This document shows, in pieces, positions 1 to 9,527 of a DNA stretch of 64,000 nt (position 1 is the stretch's first letter; every line of letters begins with the position of its first letter). This DNA comes from Paenibacillus peoriae. GTDB lineage: Bacteria > Bacillota > Bacilli > Paenibacillales > Paenibacillaceae. Where the stretch lies: positions 2,260,001 to 2,324,000 of the forward strand of contig NZ_CP092831.1 of NCBI RefSeq assembly GCF_022531965.1, written 5' to 3'. The position numbers and the translations under genes were made by a program. The notes beneath the pieces are model-generated. The model made no database searches. It saw only the letters and a program-made list of their open reading frames with translations, and was not told the DNA's origin.

Positions 1-1
1 A

Positions 2-91
2 TGCAGCAAGCATTCCCATGATCATTGCAATCATTGTGCAGAAGCCTGCCGTCGTTGCGTTCAGGCATGCCGCCAATTGGTGGCAGTGTAA
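2..91 (+). CDS. C-terminal end of a four-helix copper-binding protein (Csp/DUF326-like), partial
   Basis: Only the last 29 codons are in the window; the gene starts upstream. The frame reads a Cys/His-rich helix with CSKHSHDHC, CAEAC and CVQAC spacings and ends in TAA at 89-91. Repeated CxxxC pairs with His are typical of four-helix-bundle copper-storage proteins (DUF326/Csp), which bind Cu(I) along the inside of the bundle. The family call rests on this short tail alone. It ends about 40 bases before the argS promoter and is not in its operon. Confidence 0.6.
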   Translation, partial: CSKHSHDHCNHCAEACRRCVQACRQLVAV

Positions 92-131
92 TTACATATA
101 TGGAACTAGTGCCTGAAGAGGAAATAATAGG

Positions 132-160
132 TTGCTTTCTACTGAATAGGTTTGTATAAT
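132..160 (+). promoter_or_regulatory. Sigma-A promoter of the argS T-box transcript
   Basis: A -35 box TTGCTT (132-137) and a perfect -10 box TATAAT (155-160) are separated by 17 bases. Transcription would start near 167, just at the beginning of the T-box leader. Confidence 0.75.
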
Positions 161-164
161 GAAT

Positions 165-456
165 GGAATTAACGTCACGGAACGGGAGAGTAGCAGCTGA
201 GCCGTATCATTACAGCGAGCCGGAAGAGGTGGAAGCCGGTATGAGGTCCGATGTGAAGCGCACCCGGGAGACGGTTGATCCAACGAGCAGAACTTCTAGT
301 AGATCAGCCCGGCAGACACCGTTATTAGTCATTGGAGTGAAATCGCGATTTGTGTAGTTAGCTTTAGCTGCACAACCGATTTACGAAGAGTGGTACCGCG
401 GGATATTGAAGTTCTCGTCTCTTGAATGATTTCAAGAGGCGGGGGCTTTTTTTGTT
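165..456 (+). promoter_or_regulatory. T-box leader controlling argS
   Basis: The untranslated leader between the promoter and argS carries the T-box core GAGTGGTACCGCGG (388-402). A terminator follows, with arms CTCTTGAA and TTCAAGAG (about 419-437), then a GC run and a T tract (447-453). T-boxes read the charge of the cognate tRNA: uncharged tRNA pairs with the specifier and the T-box bulge and prevents termination. The downstream gene makes tRNA-Arg the expected ligand. A CGC in the stem I segment near 255-262 is a possible Arg specifier, but I did not fold stem I fully. Confidence 0.88.
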
Positions 457-487
457 AGATTCTATAAAAAGAAGGAGAGAGATCATC

Positions 488-2217
488 ATGTTAATGAGGA
501 TTGCTGCTCAAGCGATATTAGCCCATACGGGCTTGGAGGAAAAAGAAATTTTATCTTTATTTGAGGTGCCTCCGCAGCCTGAATGGGGAGATGTGGCGTT
601 TCCCTGTTTTATGCTGGCTAAAAAGTTTCGAAAGTCTCCGCAGCACATTGCACTGGAATTGGCGGAACTAGTAGGCCATAAAGAAGGTTTAACCGCTTCA
701 GCATCGGGTGCCTATGTAAACATAACCTTGGATCGATCGGTTCATATTCCGCTTATGCTTGCTGAATTGAGCAAGGCTGATTTCCTCAGGCCTAATATCG
801 GGAACGGGCAGCGGGTAGTTATTGATATGTCCTCGCCTAATATTGCCAAACCGTTTGGTATCGGTCATCTTCGCTCTACGGTTATCGGTGCTGCCTTGTA
901 TCGCATACTTGGTGAAACAGGTTATGTACCTATTAGTGTGAATCATCTTGGGGATTGGGGAACACAGTTTGGTAAGCAAATTGCGGCCTATAAAAGATGG
1001 GGAAATGAGGAGCAGTTACAACATGATCCGATTGGTGAATCGCTAAAGCTATATGTGCGTTTTCATCAGGAGGCCGATCATGATCCGACTTTGGAGGATG
1101 AAGGGCGCGAGTGGTTCCGACGTTTGGAACATGGGGATGCGGAGGCTCGACAACTATGGGAGTTTTTTGTTGAAATCAGTCTGGGTGAATTTGATCGTAT
1201 GTACCAGCGTCTAAACATTGCATTTGACCATGTGCTGGGAGAAAGTTTTTACAATGATAGATGCAGGCAGTTATTGATCAATTAAGAGCAAAAGGATTGT
1301 TGGAGGAAAGTGATGGGGCGCTCGTAGTTCGCCTGGAAGACGAGGAACTGCCTCCGTGTCTTATTCTGAAAAAGGATGGAACCACCATTTATCCGACACG
1401 TGATCTGGCAACAGCGATTTATCGTCATGAAGTGATGAAGGCTGATCGTTTGCTGTACGTCGTTGGTGGAGAACAGAAGTTGCATTTCCAGCAGGTGTTT
1501 GCGGTGCTGAAGCATGCAGGGGAGGCATGGGCGGAGCAATGTGAGCATGTGCCGTTTGGATTAATGCGGTTTGCGGGTAAGAAAATGTCCACAAGACGTG
1601 GCAAGGTTGTGAAGCTGGAGGAGGTGCTGGATGAAGCTGTAGCGCGTGCTCAAGGCATCATTACTCAGAAGAACGCTGGTTTACAGGAACAACAGGCAAT
1701 AGCGGAGGACGTTGGCATCGGGGCGATTATTTTTGGTGATTTAAAAAACAACCGGCTGAATGAAGTGGACTTTTCGTTGGAGGAGGCGCTGACCTTTGAA
1801 GGCGAGACCGGGCCTTATGTGCAGTATACTCATGCGCGCATACGCAGCCTTCTGGAGAAAGCTCACGCTCGCGCCGATGTTGATGTTAATACTAACCCTA
1901 GCGACAATGACCTTGTCCAAGATAGCCATTCTCGTGATTTGAATGGCGTATCGGATGAAATATTGGGTGACGCAGGTTGGGCGCTGCTTAAGCAATTGGG
2001 TCGCTATCACGGGCAACTGATACGTGCGGCTCGCCAACTAGAGCCTTCGGTAATTGCGAGATTTGCATTGGATACGGCCCAGGCGTTTAACCGGTTTTAC
2101 GCCAAGGAAAGGATTGTCGATGGTGGACAATGGCGTATTCAGTTGGCGGAACAAACTGCCGATATTCTGGCATGCGCGCTGCAACTTCTTGGTCTGAAAG
2201 CACCGAATCGGATGTAA
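488..2217 (+). pseudogene. argS: Arginyl-tRNA synthetase, interrupted by a one-base frameshift
   Basis: Class I arginyl-tRNA synthetase, which charges tRNA-Arg in the cytoplasm. The start is ATG 488 with Shine-Dalgarno GAAGGAGA at 471-478. The N-terminal domain is followed by the ATP-site motif SPNIAKPFGIGHLRS (HIGH equivalent). The second part carries KKDGTTIYPTRD and the KMSKS equivalent KMSTRRGK, then the anticodon-binding helices. The frame breaks at about 1259-1262, just after the block SFYND. The frame before it reads into a stop at 1283-1285. The conserved continuation (MQAVIDQLRAKGLLEES) lies in the neighbouring frame, as if one base were missing. The T-box, start and both halves are otherwise intact, so the lesion is recent or a sequencing error. 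A second argS elsewhere would be needed if it is real. Confidence 0.88.
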
Positions 2218-2479
2218 GCAAAGCGAACGAAGGGAGCGAGTTTTTGCTGGCGGGATGACTGCTACCCATACCTGGCTCTTCCAAAGGAATACTGTAAAAG
2301 ATTAATCTGTTGCAGCCACTTTTGGGTATGCATAAATGTTGTGAGCAGAAAAGAGTTAGACGGGTACACTAATCGCAGGAATTCCACCGTTTTGCAACCA
2401 ATTTGTGTATATTTGAAACATTTGATGATTCTATTGCGTCGGTAAGTATAGAAGCAAAGTAAACATGGAGGTGTATCTC

Positions 2480-3448
2480 ATGAAAAAGAACAAAAGTGTG
2501 ACAGCTGCCCTGCTTGTCGTCTGCTCATTGGCAGTGGCTACGTCGGCTTCTGCTTTTCTGGATATAAAGGGAGCTGAACAGGAGAAGATCGTAAACTCAC
2601 TTCAGGACAAAGGAATTATTCAAGGAATAACCAAGGATAAATTTGCACCGGATCAAACGCTCACGTATGCACAAGGAGTACACTTGGTTGTTCGTGCAAT
2701 GGATCTTCAGGTGATGCCTGATTTCACAACGGGTTCCTTTGCAAACATTCCGGCTTCCGCATGGTATGCTCAGTCCTATCGGATTGCAGCCCAACACCAA
2801 ATCCCTTTGTCACCAGATATTGATCCCAGCACTCGTATGACAAGAGAACAATTTGCTAATATTCTGTATAAAGCAGTGAGTGCAACGGGTGAATATCCAA
2901 CTGTCCGTATGTACATTAATGTAGCGGATGGCAAAAAACTAGATCAGGAATCTAACGCAGCAGTTCAATTCCTGCTGTTGACCAAAATTGCAAAATTGGA
3001 CGAACAGAGCAATTTTAACCCGGATCGTAAAGTAACCCGGATGGAGGCAGCAGAAATGGTCTATAACGCATCCGAATTTGTGCAAAATCATAAACCAGTT
3101 GAATCCACTCCTGAAAATCCGGTTGAGCCTGCAGATCCGGTTCACCAAAATAACATTAGTATGAGTATAGAGAAGGCGAATGACCAGCAGAACAAAGTGA
3201 CAATTACTCGTTTGCAGGCACCTAATCCGGGTTACGGCATTGAAGTGGATCACATCGACTACGTAGGTGATACAAATGCAGTAATTTACTACAAGTTGAC
3301 TAGTCCAAAGCCAGGGGAAATGAATATTCAGGTCATTACGGATACCCACACAAGTACAATGGTAGACAGTAAGTATAAGGTTACGCTTAAAGCGGTAGAT
3401 GGAACAGTGCTTCCGCCCACAGGAACAGGCACATCTGTAGCTAAATAA
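2480..3448 (+). CDS. Secreted SLH-domain protein with PrcB-like C-terminal domain
   Basis: About 322 residues from ATG 2480, preceded by GGAGGT at 2467-2472. Residues 1-25 form a Sec signal peptide ending in SASAF. Three repeats of about 55-60 residues look like S-layer homology modules (patterns such as IIQGITKDKFAPDQTLTYAQ, and MTREQFA), which anchor proteins to cell-wall polymers. After a Pro/Glu linker (about 210-222) a beta-rich domain (ITRLQAPNPGYGIEV ... YYKLTSPKPGEMNIQVIT) resembles the C-terminal domain of the protease-complex subunit PrcB. It is monocistronic and ends at a strong terminator. Role in the envelope is inferred; no catalytic motif was seen. Confidence 0.75.
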   Translation: MKKNKSVTAALLVVCSLAVATSASAFLDIKGAEQEKIVNSLQDKGIIQGITKDKFAPDQTLTYAQGVHLVVRAMDLQVMPDFTTGSFANIPASAWYAQSYRIAAQHQIPLSPDIDPSTRMTREQFANILYKAVSATGEYPTVRMYINVADGKKLDQESNAAVQFLLLTKIAKLDEQSNFNPDRKVTRMEAAEMVYNASEFVQNHKPVESTPENPVEPADPVHQNNISMSIEKANDQQNKVTITRLQAPNPGYGIEVDHIDYVGDTNAVIYYKLTSPKPGEMNIQVITDTHTSTMVDSKYKVTLKAVDGTVLPPTGTGTSVAK

Positions 3449-3481
3449 AATTACAAGCCATATGTTATAGATATAAATAAA

Positions 3482-3526
3482 ACCAGCGAGCCTCCAATTT
3501 GTGGGGGAGACTTGCTGGTTTTTTCA
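3482..3526. terminator. Bidirectional terminator between the SLH gene and the ABC operon
   Basis: Arms AACCAGCGAGCCTCC and GGGGGAGACTTGCTGGTT are flanked by A and T tracts on both sides, so the hairpin can end transcription from both converging genes. Confidence 0.8.
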
Positions 3527-3572
3527 TGCCAAATGTTCATCGTTAGTCCTGAGCAATAGGGCTATTCTAGCT

Positions 3573-5657
3573 TTAAATGCTGACTTTGCCAGTAAGTAAA
3601 TCATTTTGCGCAGGAGGCGTAGCAGAGATTGAATCGGATTCTGTTGCAACTGTTCCCGACTGGAGCTGATACATTTGGAAGTAACGCCCGCCTTGGGCCA
3701 TAAGCTCGTCATGGCTACCCCGTTCAACAATTTCACCCCGATGCAGCACCAAAATTTGGTCCGCACTGCGAATGGTGGACAAACGGTGAGCAATGATAAA
3801 GGTCGTACGTCCCTTCTTAAGTACCTCAAGAGCGGATTGGATGAGCGCTTCTGTTTCGGTGTCAATATTGGCAGTAGCTTCATCCAGAATTAAAATTGCC
3901 GGATCAAAGGCTAATGCACGAGCGAAGGAAATAAGCTGGCGTTGTCCGGCTGATAAGGTGCTACCTTTCTCAATAACGGGCTCATCGAATCCTTGCGGCA
4001 AATGGGCCAGCAATTTGTCAGCTCCAACATCATGCAGCGCTTTATTCACCTGTTCTCTCGTGATTCGGCTGTCTCCGAGACTGACATTGGAGGCTACCGT
4101 ACCTGTGAACAAATATGGATCTTGAAGAACAATACCCATATGATGGCGAAGCCATTGCTTAGGGATGTCTTTGACAGACGTTCCGTCAATGGTGATCGTT
4201 CCTTTTTGCGGATCATAGAACCGGAATAGCAGGTTGATAATCGAACTTTTGCCTGATCCGGTATGTCCGACAAGGGCAACCGTTTGCCCGGGCTGTGCTG
4301 TAAAGGAGATATGCTTAAGTACATCATCCTTTTTGTAGGCAAAGGAAACGTCGTTAAACTCTACCTGGCCTTTGTAGCGCGGCATCATGCCGTCGGTCAC
4401 CGGCTCTCCAGTTTCGTCCATCAACTCAAATACGCGTCCTGAGGATACGATAGAAGTATCCAGTACGGCGAGTTGGTTGACCATACCCGTCATAGGTTGG
4501 AACAGTCGACCCAGCACATCGACGAAGGCATACAATACGCCTAGTGAAACAGCACTACCTGTCGTTCCGAGCGCCTCAGATCCGAAATACCACAACACGA
4601 CGGCAAAGGCGAGATTTCTCAACACGTTGACTAAATTGTGCGAAGTGAAGGCGTTCAAATTCAGCATTTTATTCTGATGCTTCATATAGTCATCATTCAG
4701 TTCTTCAAACTCTTGCTGCGTTTGCTTCTGGTGGCGGAACACGCGAATAATGGACATCCCTTGAATCGATTCATTGATAATCGCATTAATTTCACTAAGT
4801 CTGGACCGAATAATCGTATTATAGCGGGTGGCGACCTTGCGATACAATACAATCCACAAGATCATTAACGGTACAATAAACAGAGAGATAAGGCCCAGTC
4901 TGAAGTCCAGTAAAAAGAGTGCAACATATACTCCTGCCATCGTCACAATCCCTGAAGTGAAATTTGAGAGCACAGCCACAAACAAATCTTTGACTGCCTC
5001 AGTGTCATTCGTAACACGGGATACGACTTTGCCTGCAGGCAAGTTATCAAAAAAGTAAACTGGCAACCGCTGGATGTGCGCGTAGAGATCAAGCCGAAGC
5101 TTTTGAATGACCTTGTTCGCCGAGGATTGCAGCCAGTATGTTTTGCCGAATTCAGCAAAAATGGAAATAACCAGGAAGAAGCAATACCAACCAATCAGCT
5201 GAAAGATACCGGGCATTTCCGGTTTGTAAAAGCTATACAGTTCATCAGCTGTCAGAGCCTTGGCTTCATAGCGAAAGGTGTCGGAGCCGCGTGTCACAGT
5301 CAGCGTTCCGTTCGTAAAGGAGCGATTACCGTCAGCCACTTGAACCGAGCCATCCACAAATACGAAAGATTTTCCAACTTGTAAAATTCTCGCTTCGCGA
5401 CCTTTAGTCTCCCCGGACTCAAAGCGATCTTCACGCTTAAAGTGGATTCCCGCATAGCTTACAGTGCCGTCCACACGAGTTGTTTCATAAAATGGTTTTT
5501 CAATAGCGAGCATATGGTCGTCGATCATCGTTTTGGCGATGAAGGGACCAGCCAGCTCGGCAGCTACTCCGATAGCCAAAGCGATGAGAGCGGCGATAAA
5601 ACCTGCTTTGCTCGTCAGCGCGTACTGGAATAGCCTTTTGCCGATATTGGGTTTCAT
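3573..5657 (-). CDS. bmrD: ABC exporter subunit, BmrD/YheH type
   Basis: Half-transporter of 694 residues: six membrane spans, then an ATPase domain. Walker A is VALVGHTGSGKSS (about residue 460), the signature is STLSAGQRQLISFARAL and Walker B is ILILDEATANID, so this half has a consensus catalytic site. An extra domain of about 90 residues sits between the first two membrane spans (about 45-140), as in YheH/BmrD (about 673 residues), and is absent from the partner. Its ATG overlaps the partner's stop by one base (TAATG), and GGAGGT lies just upstream, which implies translational coupling. With the upstream gene it forms a heterodimeric multidrug exporter. Symbol is by family and gene order. 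Confidence 0.88.
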   Translation of the reverse strand: MKPNIGKRLFQYALTSKAGFIAALIALAIGVAAELAGPFIAKTMIDDHMLAIEKPFYETTRVDGTVSYAGIHFKREDRFESGETKGREARILQVGKSFVFVDGSVQVADGNRSFTNGTLTVTRGSDTFRYEAKALTADELYSFYKPEMPGIFQLIGWYCFFLVISIFAEFGKTYWLQSSANKVIQKLRLDLYAHIQRLPVYFFDNLPAGKVVSRVTNDTEAVKDLFVAVLSNFTSGIVTMAGVYVALFLLDFRLGLISLFIVPLMILWIVLYRKVATRYNTIIRSRLSEINAIINESIQGMSIIRVFRHQKQTQQEFEELNDDYMKHQNKMLNLNAFTSHNLVNVLRNLAFAVVLWYFGSEALGTTGSAVSLGVLYAFVDVLGRLFQPMTGMVNQLAVLDTSIVSSGRVFELMDETGEPVTDGMMPRYKGQVEFNDVSFAYKKDDVLKHISFTAQPGQTVALVGHTGSGKSSIINLLFRFYDPQKGTITIDGTSVKDIPKQWLRHHMGIVLQDPYLFTGTVASNVSLGDSRITREQVNKALHDVGADKLLAHLPQGFDEPVIEKGSTLSAGQRQLISFARALAFDPAILILDEATANIDTETEALIQSALEVLKKGRTTFIIAHRLSTIRSADQILVLHRGEIVERGSHDELMAQGGRYFQMYQLQSGTVATESDSISATPPAQNDLLTGKVSI

Positions 5658-7414
5658 TAGGATACCTCCCCTGAGGTCAGATCAGATTCCACTTGTTGCC
5701 GTTCATACTGTTGTCGGTACCATCCGTCAGTCTGAAGCAGCTCGTTGTGGGTTCCTTCCTCAATAATGCGTCCTTGCTCCAACACGACGATCCGGTCTGC
5801 ATGTTCTACAGCGGAGAGGCGGTGGGTGGAGATCAGAGTCGTTTTACCTGAGCGCTTGCGTCGGATATTGTCAATAATTCTAGCTTCCGTCCGGGCATCT
5901 ACTGCAGACAGTGCATCGTCGAGCAATAGAATATCCGGGTCACCGATAAAGGCGCGTGCCAGCGAAACGCGCTGCTTCTGGCCGCCAGACAGGGCGATAC
6001 CTTTTTCTCCGACCAGTGTATCCAGCCCGTCAGACAGGGTACCTAAATCCTGATCGAAGGCAGCAGTACGGATTGCTTCCATAATGTCGTCATCATCTGC
6101 ATGAGGTTTCCCGAATTGAATGTTCTCGCGCACTGATTTGGAAAACAAAATTTGCTCTTGCGGCACGTAGCCGATCCAGCTGTGTAGTTGTTCTACTGCA
6201 ATGTCCTCCAAACGTATGCCGGAGATTAAAATATCACCGCTACCCGTCGGATATTCATGCAGTAACTGTTTGAGCAGAGTGGATTTTCCGCTGCCAGTTC
6301 TACCGACGACGCCTAGCGTTTCTCCGCGTTTGAGATCCAGACTCACATGTGACAGATTGTCAATAGTGGAGGTAGGGTAACGGAAAGTAACATCTTTCAT
6401 CCTGATGGATTCGAGGCGGTCTACTGGAACAGGTTTAGCGGCATCCTGAACGTCTGGCTGGACATCGAGCGTTTCATTGACCCGGTCCAGTGAAGCGCTA
6501 CCGCGCTGCATAATGTTAATCAGCTCTCCAATGGCAAACATCGGCCAAATCATCATTCCTAGATACATATTAAAGGAGACCAATTCGCCTAGCGTGATAT
6601 CGTTATGAAATACCAGATAAATACCATACCCGAGTCCAATGACGTAGCTAAGTCCTACACATAAACGGATTGTTGGTTCAAAGAGGGCATCCATCCGGGC
6701 GACAGCCAGATTTTTACGAAATACATCGTCAGTAATATCAGCGAAACGCTTTTCGTCCATTCGCTCTTGCACATAGGCGCGAATGACCCGGATACCAGCC
6801 ACGGATTCCAACACCTGATCGTTCATATCACCAAATGCATCTTGTGCCAGTGTGTAACGCTCATGAACGGCTTTACCGTAAATGCTCATAGCCAGTGCAA
6901 TAAAAGGTAGGGGCAGGATAGCTGCCAGTGTCAGCTTCCAACTGATTAGGGTGCCCATGGCAACTAATACCACGCTCAGATAGACCGTAGAGTCTGTCAG
7001 TGTCAGCATGCCGAAGCCCGCTGTACTTGCTACGGAGCGAAGGTCGTTCGTAGCACGAGCCATCAGATCGCCAGTGCGATTACGTTCAAAAAATGGAGGG
7101 GTCATCCGCAGCAGATGATTCATAAAGCGTGTGCGCAGTAAGCGCTCCACCAGATTGGCACCACCAAACAGCTTGTGCATCCATATGTACGTAATGTAGT
7201 AAATGACGGCTAGAATGCCTATGATGTACAAAATATAATGCCAAAGTGAGGACCAGGAAATCGAACCGCGCACAATTTCATCAATGGCACTACCTAGCAG
7301 CCGAGGTGGAGCAAGCTCCAGTACACCAACAGCTATCAGCAAAAACAGTCCAATGGAGTATCGGCTTCGTTCTCTTTTAAAAAACCAGCTTAAATTTTTA
7401 AGTACTGAAAACAA
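5657..7414 (-). CDS. bmrC: ABC exporter subunit, BmrC/YheI type
   Basis: About 585 residues, the length of YheI/BmrC. It has a membrane domain, then Walker A LGVVGRTGSGKSTLLK, signature IALSGGQKQRVSLARAF and Walker B ILLLDDALSAVD. The Asp where the catalytic Glu normally follows Walker B (LLLDDA) fits the degenerate-site half of a heterodimeric exporter. An ATG at 7424-7426 has its AAAGG directly abutting. The TTG at 7412-7414 lies at normal distance from the same AAAGGATGGG, so I prefer TTG. It is first of two genes and lies behind a leader peptide and attenuator. Confidence 0.85.
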   Translation of the reverse strand: MFSVLKNLSWFFKRERSRYSIGLFLLIAVGVLELAPPRLLGSAIDEIVRGSISWSSLWHYILYIIGILAVIYYITYIWMHKLFGGANLVERLLRTRFMNHLLRMTPPFFERNRTGDLMARATNDLRSVASTAGFGMLTLTDSTVYLSVVLVAMGTLISWKLTLAAILPLPFIALAMSIYGKAVHERYTLAQDAFGDMNDQVLESVAGIRVIRAYVQERMDEKRFADITDDVFRKNLAVARMDALFEPTIRLCVGLSYVIGLGYGIYLVFHNDITLGELVSFNMYLGMMIWPMFAIGELINIMQRGSASLDRVNETLDVQPDVQDAAKPVPVDRLESIRMKDVTFRYPTSTIDNLSHVSLDLKRGETLGVVGRTGSGKSTLLKQLLHEYPTGSGDILISGIRLEDIAVEQLHSWIGYVPQEQILFSKSVRENIQFGKPHADDDDIMEAIRTAAFDQDLGTLSDGLDTLVGEKGIALSGGQKQRVSLARAFIGDPDILLLDDALSAVDARTEARIIDNIRRKRSGKTTLISTHRLSAVEHADRIVVLEQGRIIEEGTHNELLQTDGWYRQQYERQQVESDLTSGEVS

Positions 7415-7514
7415 GAGGAATCCCATCCTTTCATGACAAGTTCATTCGAGAGTTGTGTACCATTTTGAAGAAACAACAGGGCTTGCTGCCACAAGTATGA
7501 TCCGACAACAGGCG

Positions 7515-7608
7515 CAAAAAAGGCATACCGTCCGCAGACGATATGCCTTAAATCTCAATATCATATGGCGCGCAGGTATTTTCAGCACACTCACCACTGA
7601 AAAACTGC
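7515..7608 (-). promoter_or_regulatory. Attenuator hairpins in the bmrCD leader
   Basis: Read on the minus strand, a first hairpin (7572-7608, arms GCAGTTTTTCAG and CTGAAAATACCTGC) precedes an intrinsic terminator (7520-7549). The terminator arms are AAGGCATA..CGTC and GACG..TATGCCTT, followed by a T tract (complement of 7515-7520). The terminator lies after the leader peptide and about 100 bases before bmrC, with no other gene for it to end. That position indicates attenuation of the exporter. Confidence 0.72.
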
Positions 7609-7631
7609 TCAAACGCAGGCAGCCACTCGTA

Positions 7632-7745
7632 TTAAACCATACAACATGAATGGCCCAATTCTGAAGGATGCGACAGGGGAGATGCTCCGGTATGAAGTTG
7701 TTGTGTTTGTAGATGTGGGTAAAATGCAATAGGAAATTTTAGCAC
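7632..7745 (-). CDS. Leader peptide upstream of bmrCD (BmrB-like position)
   Basis: A 37-codon ORF starts at GTG 7743-7745, eight bases after AAAGGAG, and ends in TAA at 7632-7634. It encodes a Pro/His/Gln-rich peptide beginning MLKFPIAFYPHLQTQQ and ending GHSCCMV. It lies between a strong promoter and the attenuator terminator, ahead of the exporter. In Bacillus subtilis the bmrCD pair is induced by ribosome-targeting drugs through translation of the leader peptide BmrB. Position and layout match; I cannot compare the sequences here. Confidence 0.65.
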   Translation of the reverse strand: MLKFPIAFYPHLQTQQLHTGASPLSHPSELGHSCCMV

Positions 7746-7840
7746 CGGTAACACTCCTTTCTTCCTCAAAATGGATTCATTCTAACATGAGTAATCGTTC
7801 AAATTGGTAATAAATTTCAAAATGGATCTCGTATGGTTGA

Positions 7841-7870
7841 ATCTTAACACCCTTTTTTGCGAATTGTCAA
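7841..7870 (-). promoter_or_regulatory. Promoter of the bmr leader and exporter
   Basis: On the minus strand TTGACA (7865-7870) is followed 18 bases later by TAAGAT (7841-7846), with a TG just upstream of the -10 box (extended -10). Transcription would begin near 7834, about 90 bases before the leader ORF. Confidence 0.7.
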
Positions 7871-7926
7871 ACCTTTTTCAAAAAAATGTATATGACTTGT
7901 CCAAGAAGCTCGCTGGGTTGGGACGG

Positions 7927-7955
7927 TTGGTGGTCATTCTAAAAGATGCTATGAT
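7927..7955 (+). promoter_or_regulatory. Promoter of the HesB-like gene
   Basis: TTGGTG (7927-7932), a 17-base spacer and TATGAT (7950-7955) lie about 45 bases before the start codon. It fits sigma-A with a weak -35 box. Confidence 0.5.
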
Positions 7956-7997
7956 ATAGTTGGCAGACGTCATTGTACAAGGAGATGAGCATAACGT

Positions 7998-8300
7998 ATG
8001 AGCATACAGGTAACTGAACCTGCGGCACAGTGGTACATTAAGGAGCTTGGTTTGAAACCTGGAGATTCGATCCGTTTTTTTGTTCGCTATAGCTCTGGCG
8101 GTGGGTTGCATCCAGGCTTTTCTCTGGGAATTGCCGTAGAGCCTCCGCAGCACCCCGTATTACAGCATGAAGCGGCTGGCATTACGTTTTATATGGAGGA
8201 CCAGGATTACTGGTATCTGAAGGGCCATCATCTGGAAGTTAAGTATTTGGAGGAACATGATGACATTATTTATACCTATGTTGAGGATGGACAAGCTTAG
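7998..8300 (+). CDS. HesB/IscA-like fold protein (YneR type)
   Basis: 100 residues, start ATG 7998 with AAGGAGATG at 7980-7988. The pattern VTEPAAQWYIKELGLKPGDSIRFFVRY followed by SSGGG and a C-terminal YVEDG resembles the small YneR-like branch of the HesB family. The three conserved cysteines of true A-type iron-sulfur carriers are absent, so a role in cluster assembly is doubtful. It is a single gene between its own promoter and a strong terminator. Confidence 0.7.
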   Translation: MSIQVTEPAAQWYIKELGLKPGDSIRFFVRYSSGGGLHPGFSLGIAVEPPQHPVLQHEAAGITFYMEDQDYWYLKGHHLEVKYLEEHDDIIYTYVEDGQA

Positions 8301-8346
8301 TGCTCCACTGTCAATCATAGCGTGCAAATAGTTGTTCTTGGACATG

Positions 8347-8408
8347 AAAAGCGGCGGAGTAACGTGTTACAGGAGATGAACCTGTTCATGATGCTCCGCC
8401 GCTTTTTT
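8347..8408 (+). terminator. Terminator after the HesB-like gene
   Basis: AAAAGCGGCGGAG and CTCCGCCGCTTTTTT form a long GC-rich stem with a T tract. It can also act on the minus-strand side. Confidence 0.85.
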
Positions 8409-8433
8409 GTGGTTAAGGCAGGTATGTCGTATG

Positions 8434-8946
8434 TTAAGGGTTGTTAAGTATCGGGCCATCGAGTGCAAAATCAAAATCATCAATGTCGTACACATGTACG
8501 GGTACGGAAGCTTCGATAATGCGGTGAATCCAGTCTAATTGATCCGTCAGAATAGGTAATGATTCACGCTGAGCTGTCAACACCAGTTCAGTCTCAATTG
8601 GATCAAAATATTCTCCGTAATGTGCTGTATCAACAGCATTAATGATAATGAGTGATGTATTGGCATCGAATAGAATAGGCAAGCTCTTGGCCCAAGGCAT
8701 CTGAAGGGCACGCCGAATTTTTTTCTGATTCAACGGTTCTTCAAAATAACTGATCAACTCGCTTACCTTCTGCTTCACATGTTGATCGTCCATAGGATTA
8801 TCCATGAGCGGCTCTGTGCTATCCTGGAATTCGTATAGCTCTAGCAGTGATGTGTAAGGCACCATATATTCCACAGGGGCGGGAGATGTAAGTAGTTGGC
8901 CGTATATAGCCACCATTACAGCTTCCGTTACAAATTGTCGAGACAT
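8434..8946 (-). CDS. Uncharacterised protein, 170 residues
   Basis: A soluble acidic protein that I do not recognise. It begins MSRQFVTEAVMVAIYGQLLT with GGAGG-type ribosome binding upstream on the minus strand. It contains an Asp/Glu-rich middle and a C-terminal hydrophobic strand (VPVHVYDIDDFDF). No signal peptide, membrane span or catalytic motif is visible. Full-length frame, normal codon use and its place between a terminator and the DUF441 gene support a real gene. Confidence 0.6.
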   Translation of the reverse strand: MSRQFVTEAVMVAIYGQLLTSPAPVEYMVPYTSLLELYEFQDSTEPLMDNPMDDQHVKQKVSELISYFEEPLNQKKIRRALQMPWAKSLPILFDANTSLIIINAVDTAHYGEYFDPIETELVLTAQRESLPILTDQLDWIHRIIEASVPVHVYDIDDFDFALDGPILNNP

Positions 8947-9061
8947 CGGTCAAGCCTCCTGCATTTACCAAATTATGCGATATGAGTATACCACAAAGCG
9001 GGACTGAATTCAGCCCGACATGCAGATTGCTATCATGTATTCCTATACTTGTTGTACGAAT

Positions 9062-9505
9062 TTAGCTGCGGCCGATTAACAAGGAAAGCAATCCGGCAGC
9101 AATTAGAGGTCCAACAGGAACTCCTTTAAAGAAGGCAACGCCAATGACGGTCCCGATCAGTAGACCTGTCACAATAATGGGCTGTCCAGACATTAAAGTT
9201 ACTCCGCGGCCGCCAAGATAGGCTACCAGAATTCCGATACCAATCGCGAGCAGAGATTTCCAGTGCAGGAAAGACTCCATCACCTGATTGATACTGATTT
9301 TACCGCTGGCTAGCGGGGTCATGACCCCGATCGTCAAAATAATAATTCCGATCGTCAGGCCATACTTTTCAAGCCAGGGGAAAGCAGTGTGAAAGCTGGT
9401 TACCCGCAGTAGCAGTAATACAACCATGGCAATAGTCACGGTAGAGTTGCCACTAACAATCCCAAGACCAGCCAATACCAGTAAGATAAGTGAGCTGTAA
9501 TCCAT
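9062..9505 (-). CDS. DUF441 (YtwI-type) membrane protein
   Basis: 147 residues with four or five hydrophobic spans. The pattern (N-terminal [17 protein letters not shown], a loop [13 protein letters not shown] and C-terminal [16 protein letters not shown]) fits UPF0756/DUF441. It starts 22 bases after the ypdA stop, so the two are probably co-transcribed. Function of the family is unknown. Confidence 0.8.
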   Translation of the reverse strand: MDYSSLILLVLAGLGIVSGNSTVTIAMVVLLLLRVTSFHTAFPWLEKYGLTIGIIILTIGVMTPLASGKISINQVMESFLHWKSLLAIGIGILVAYLGGRGVTLMSGQPIIVTGLLIGTVIGVAFFKGVPVGPLIAAGLLSLLIGRS

Positions 9506-9527
9506 ACAGATGTTCTCCTTCGTTTAT

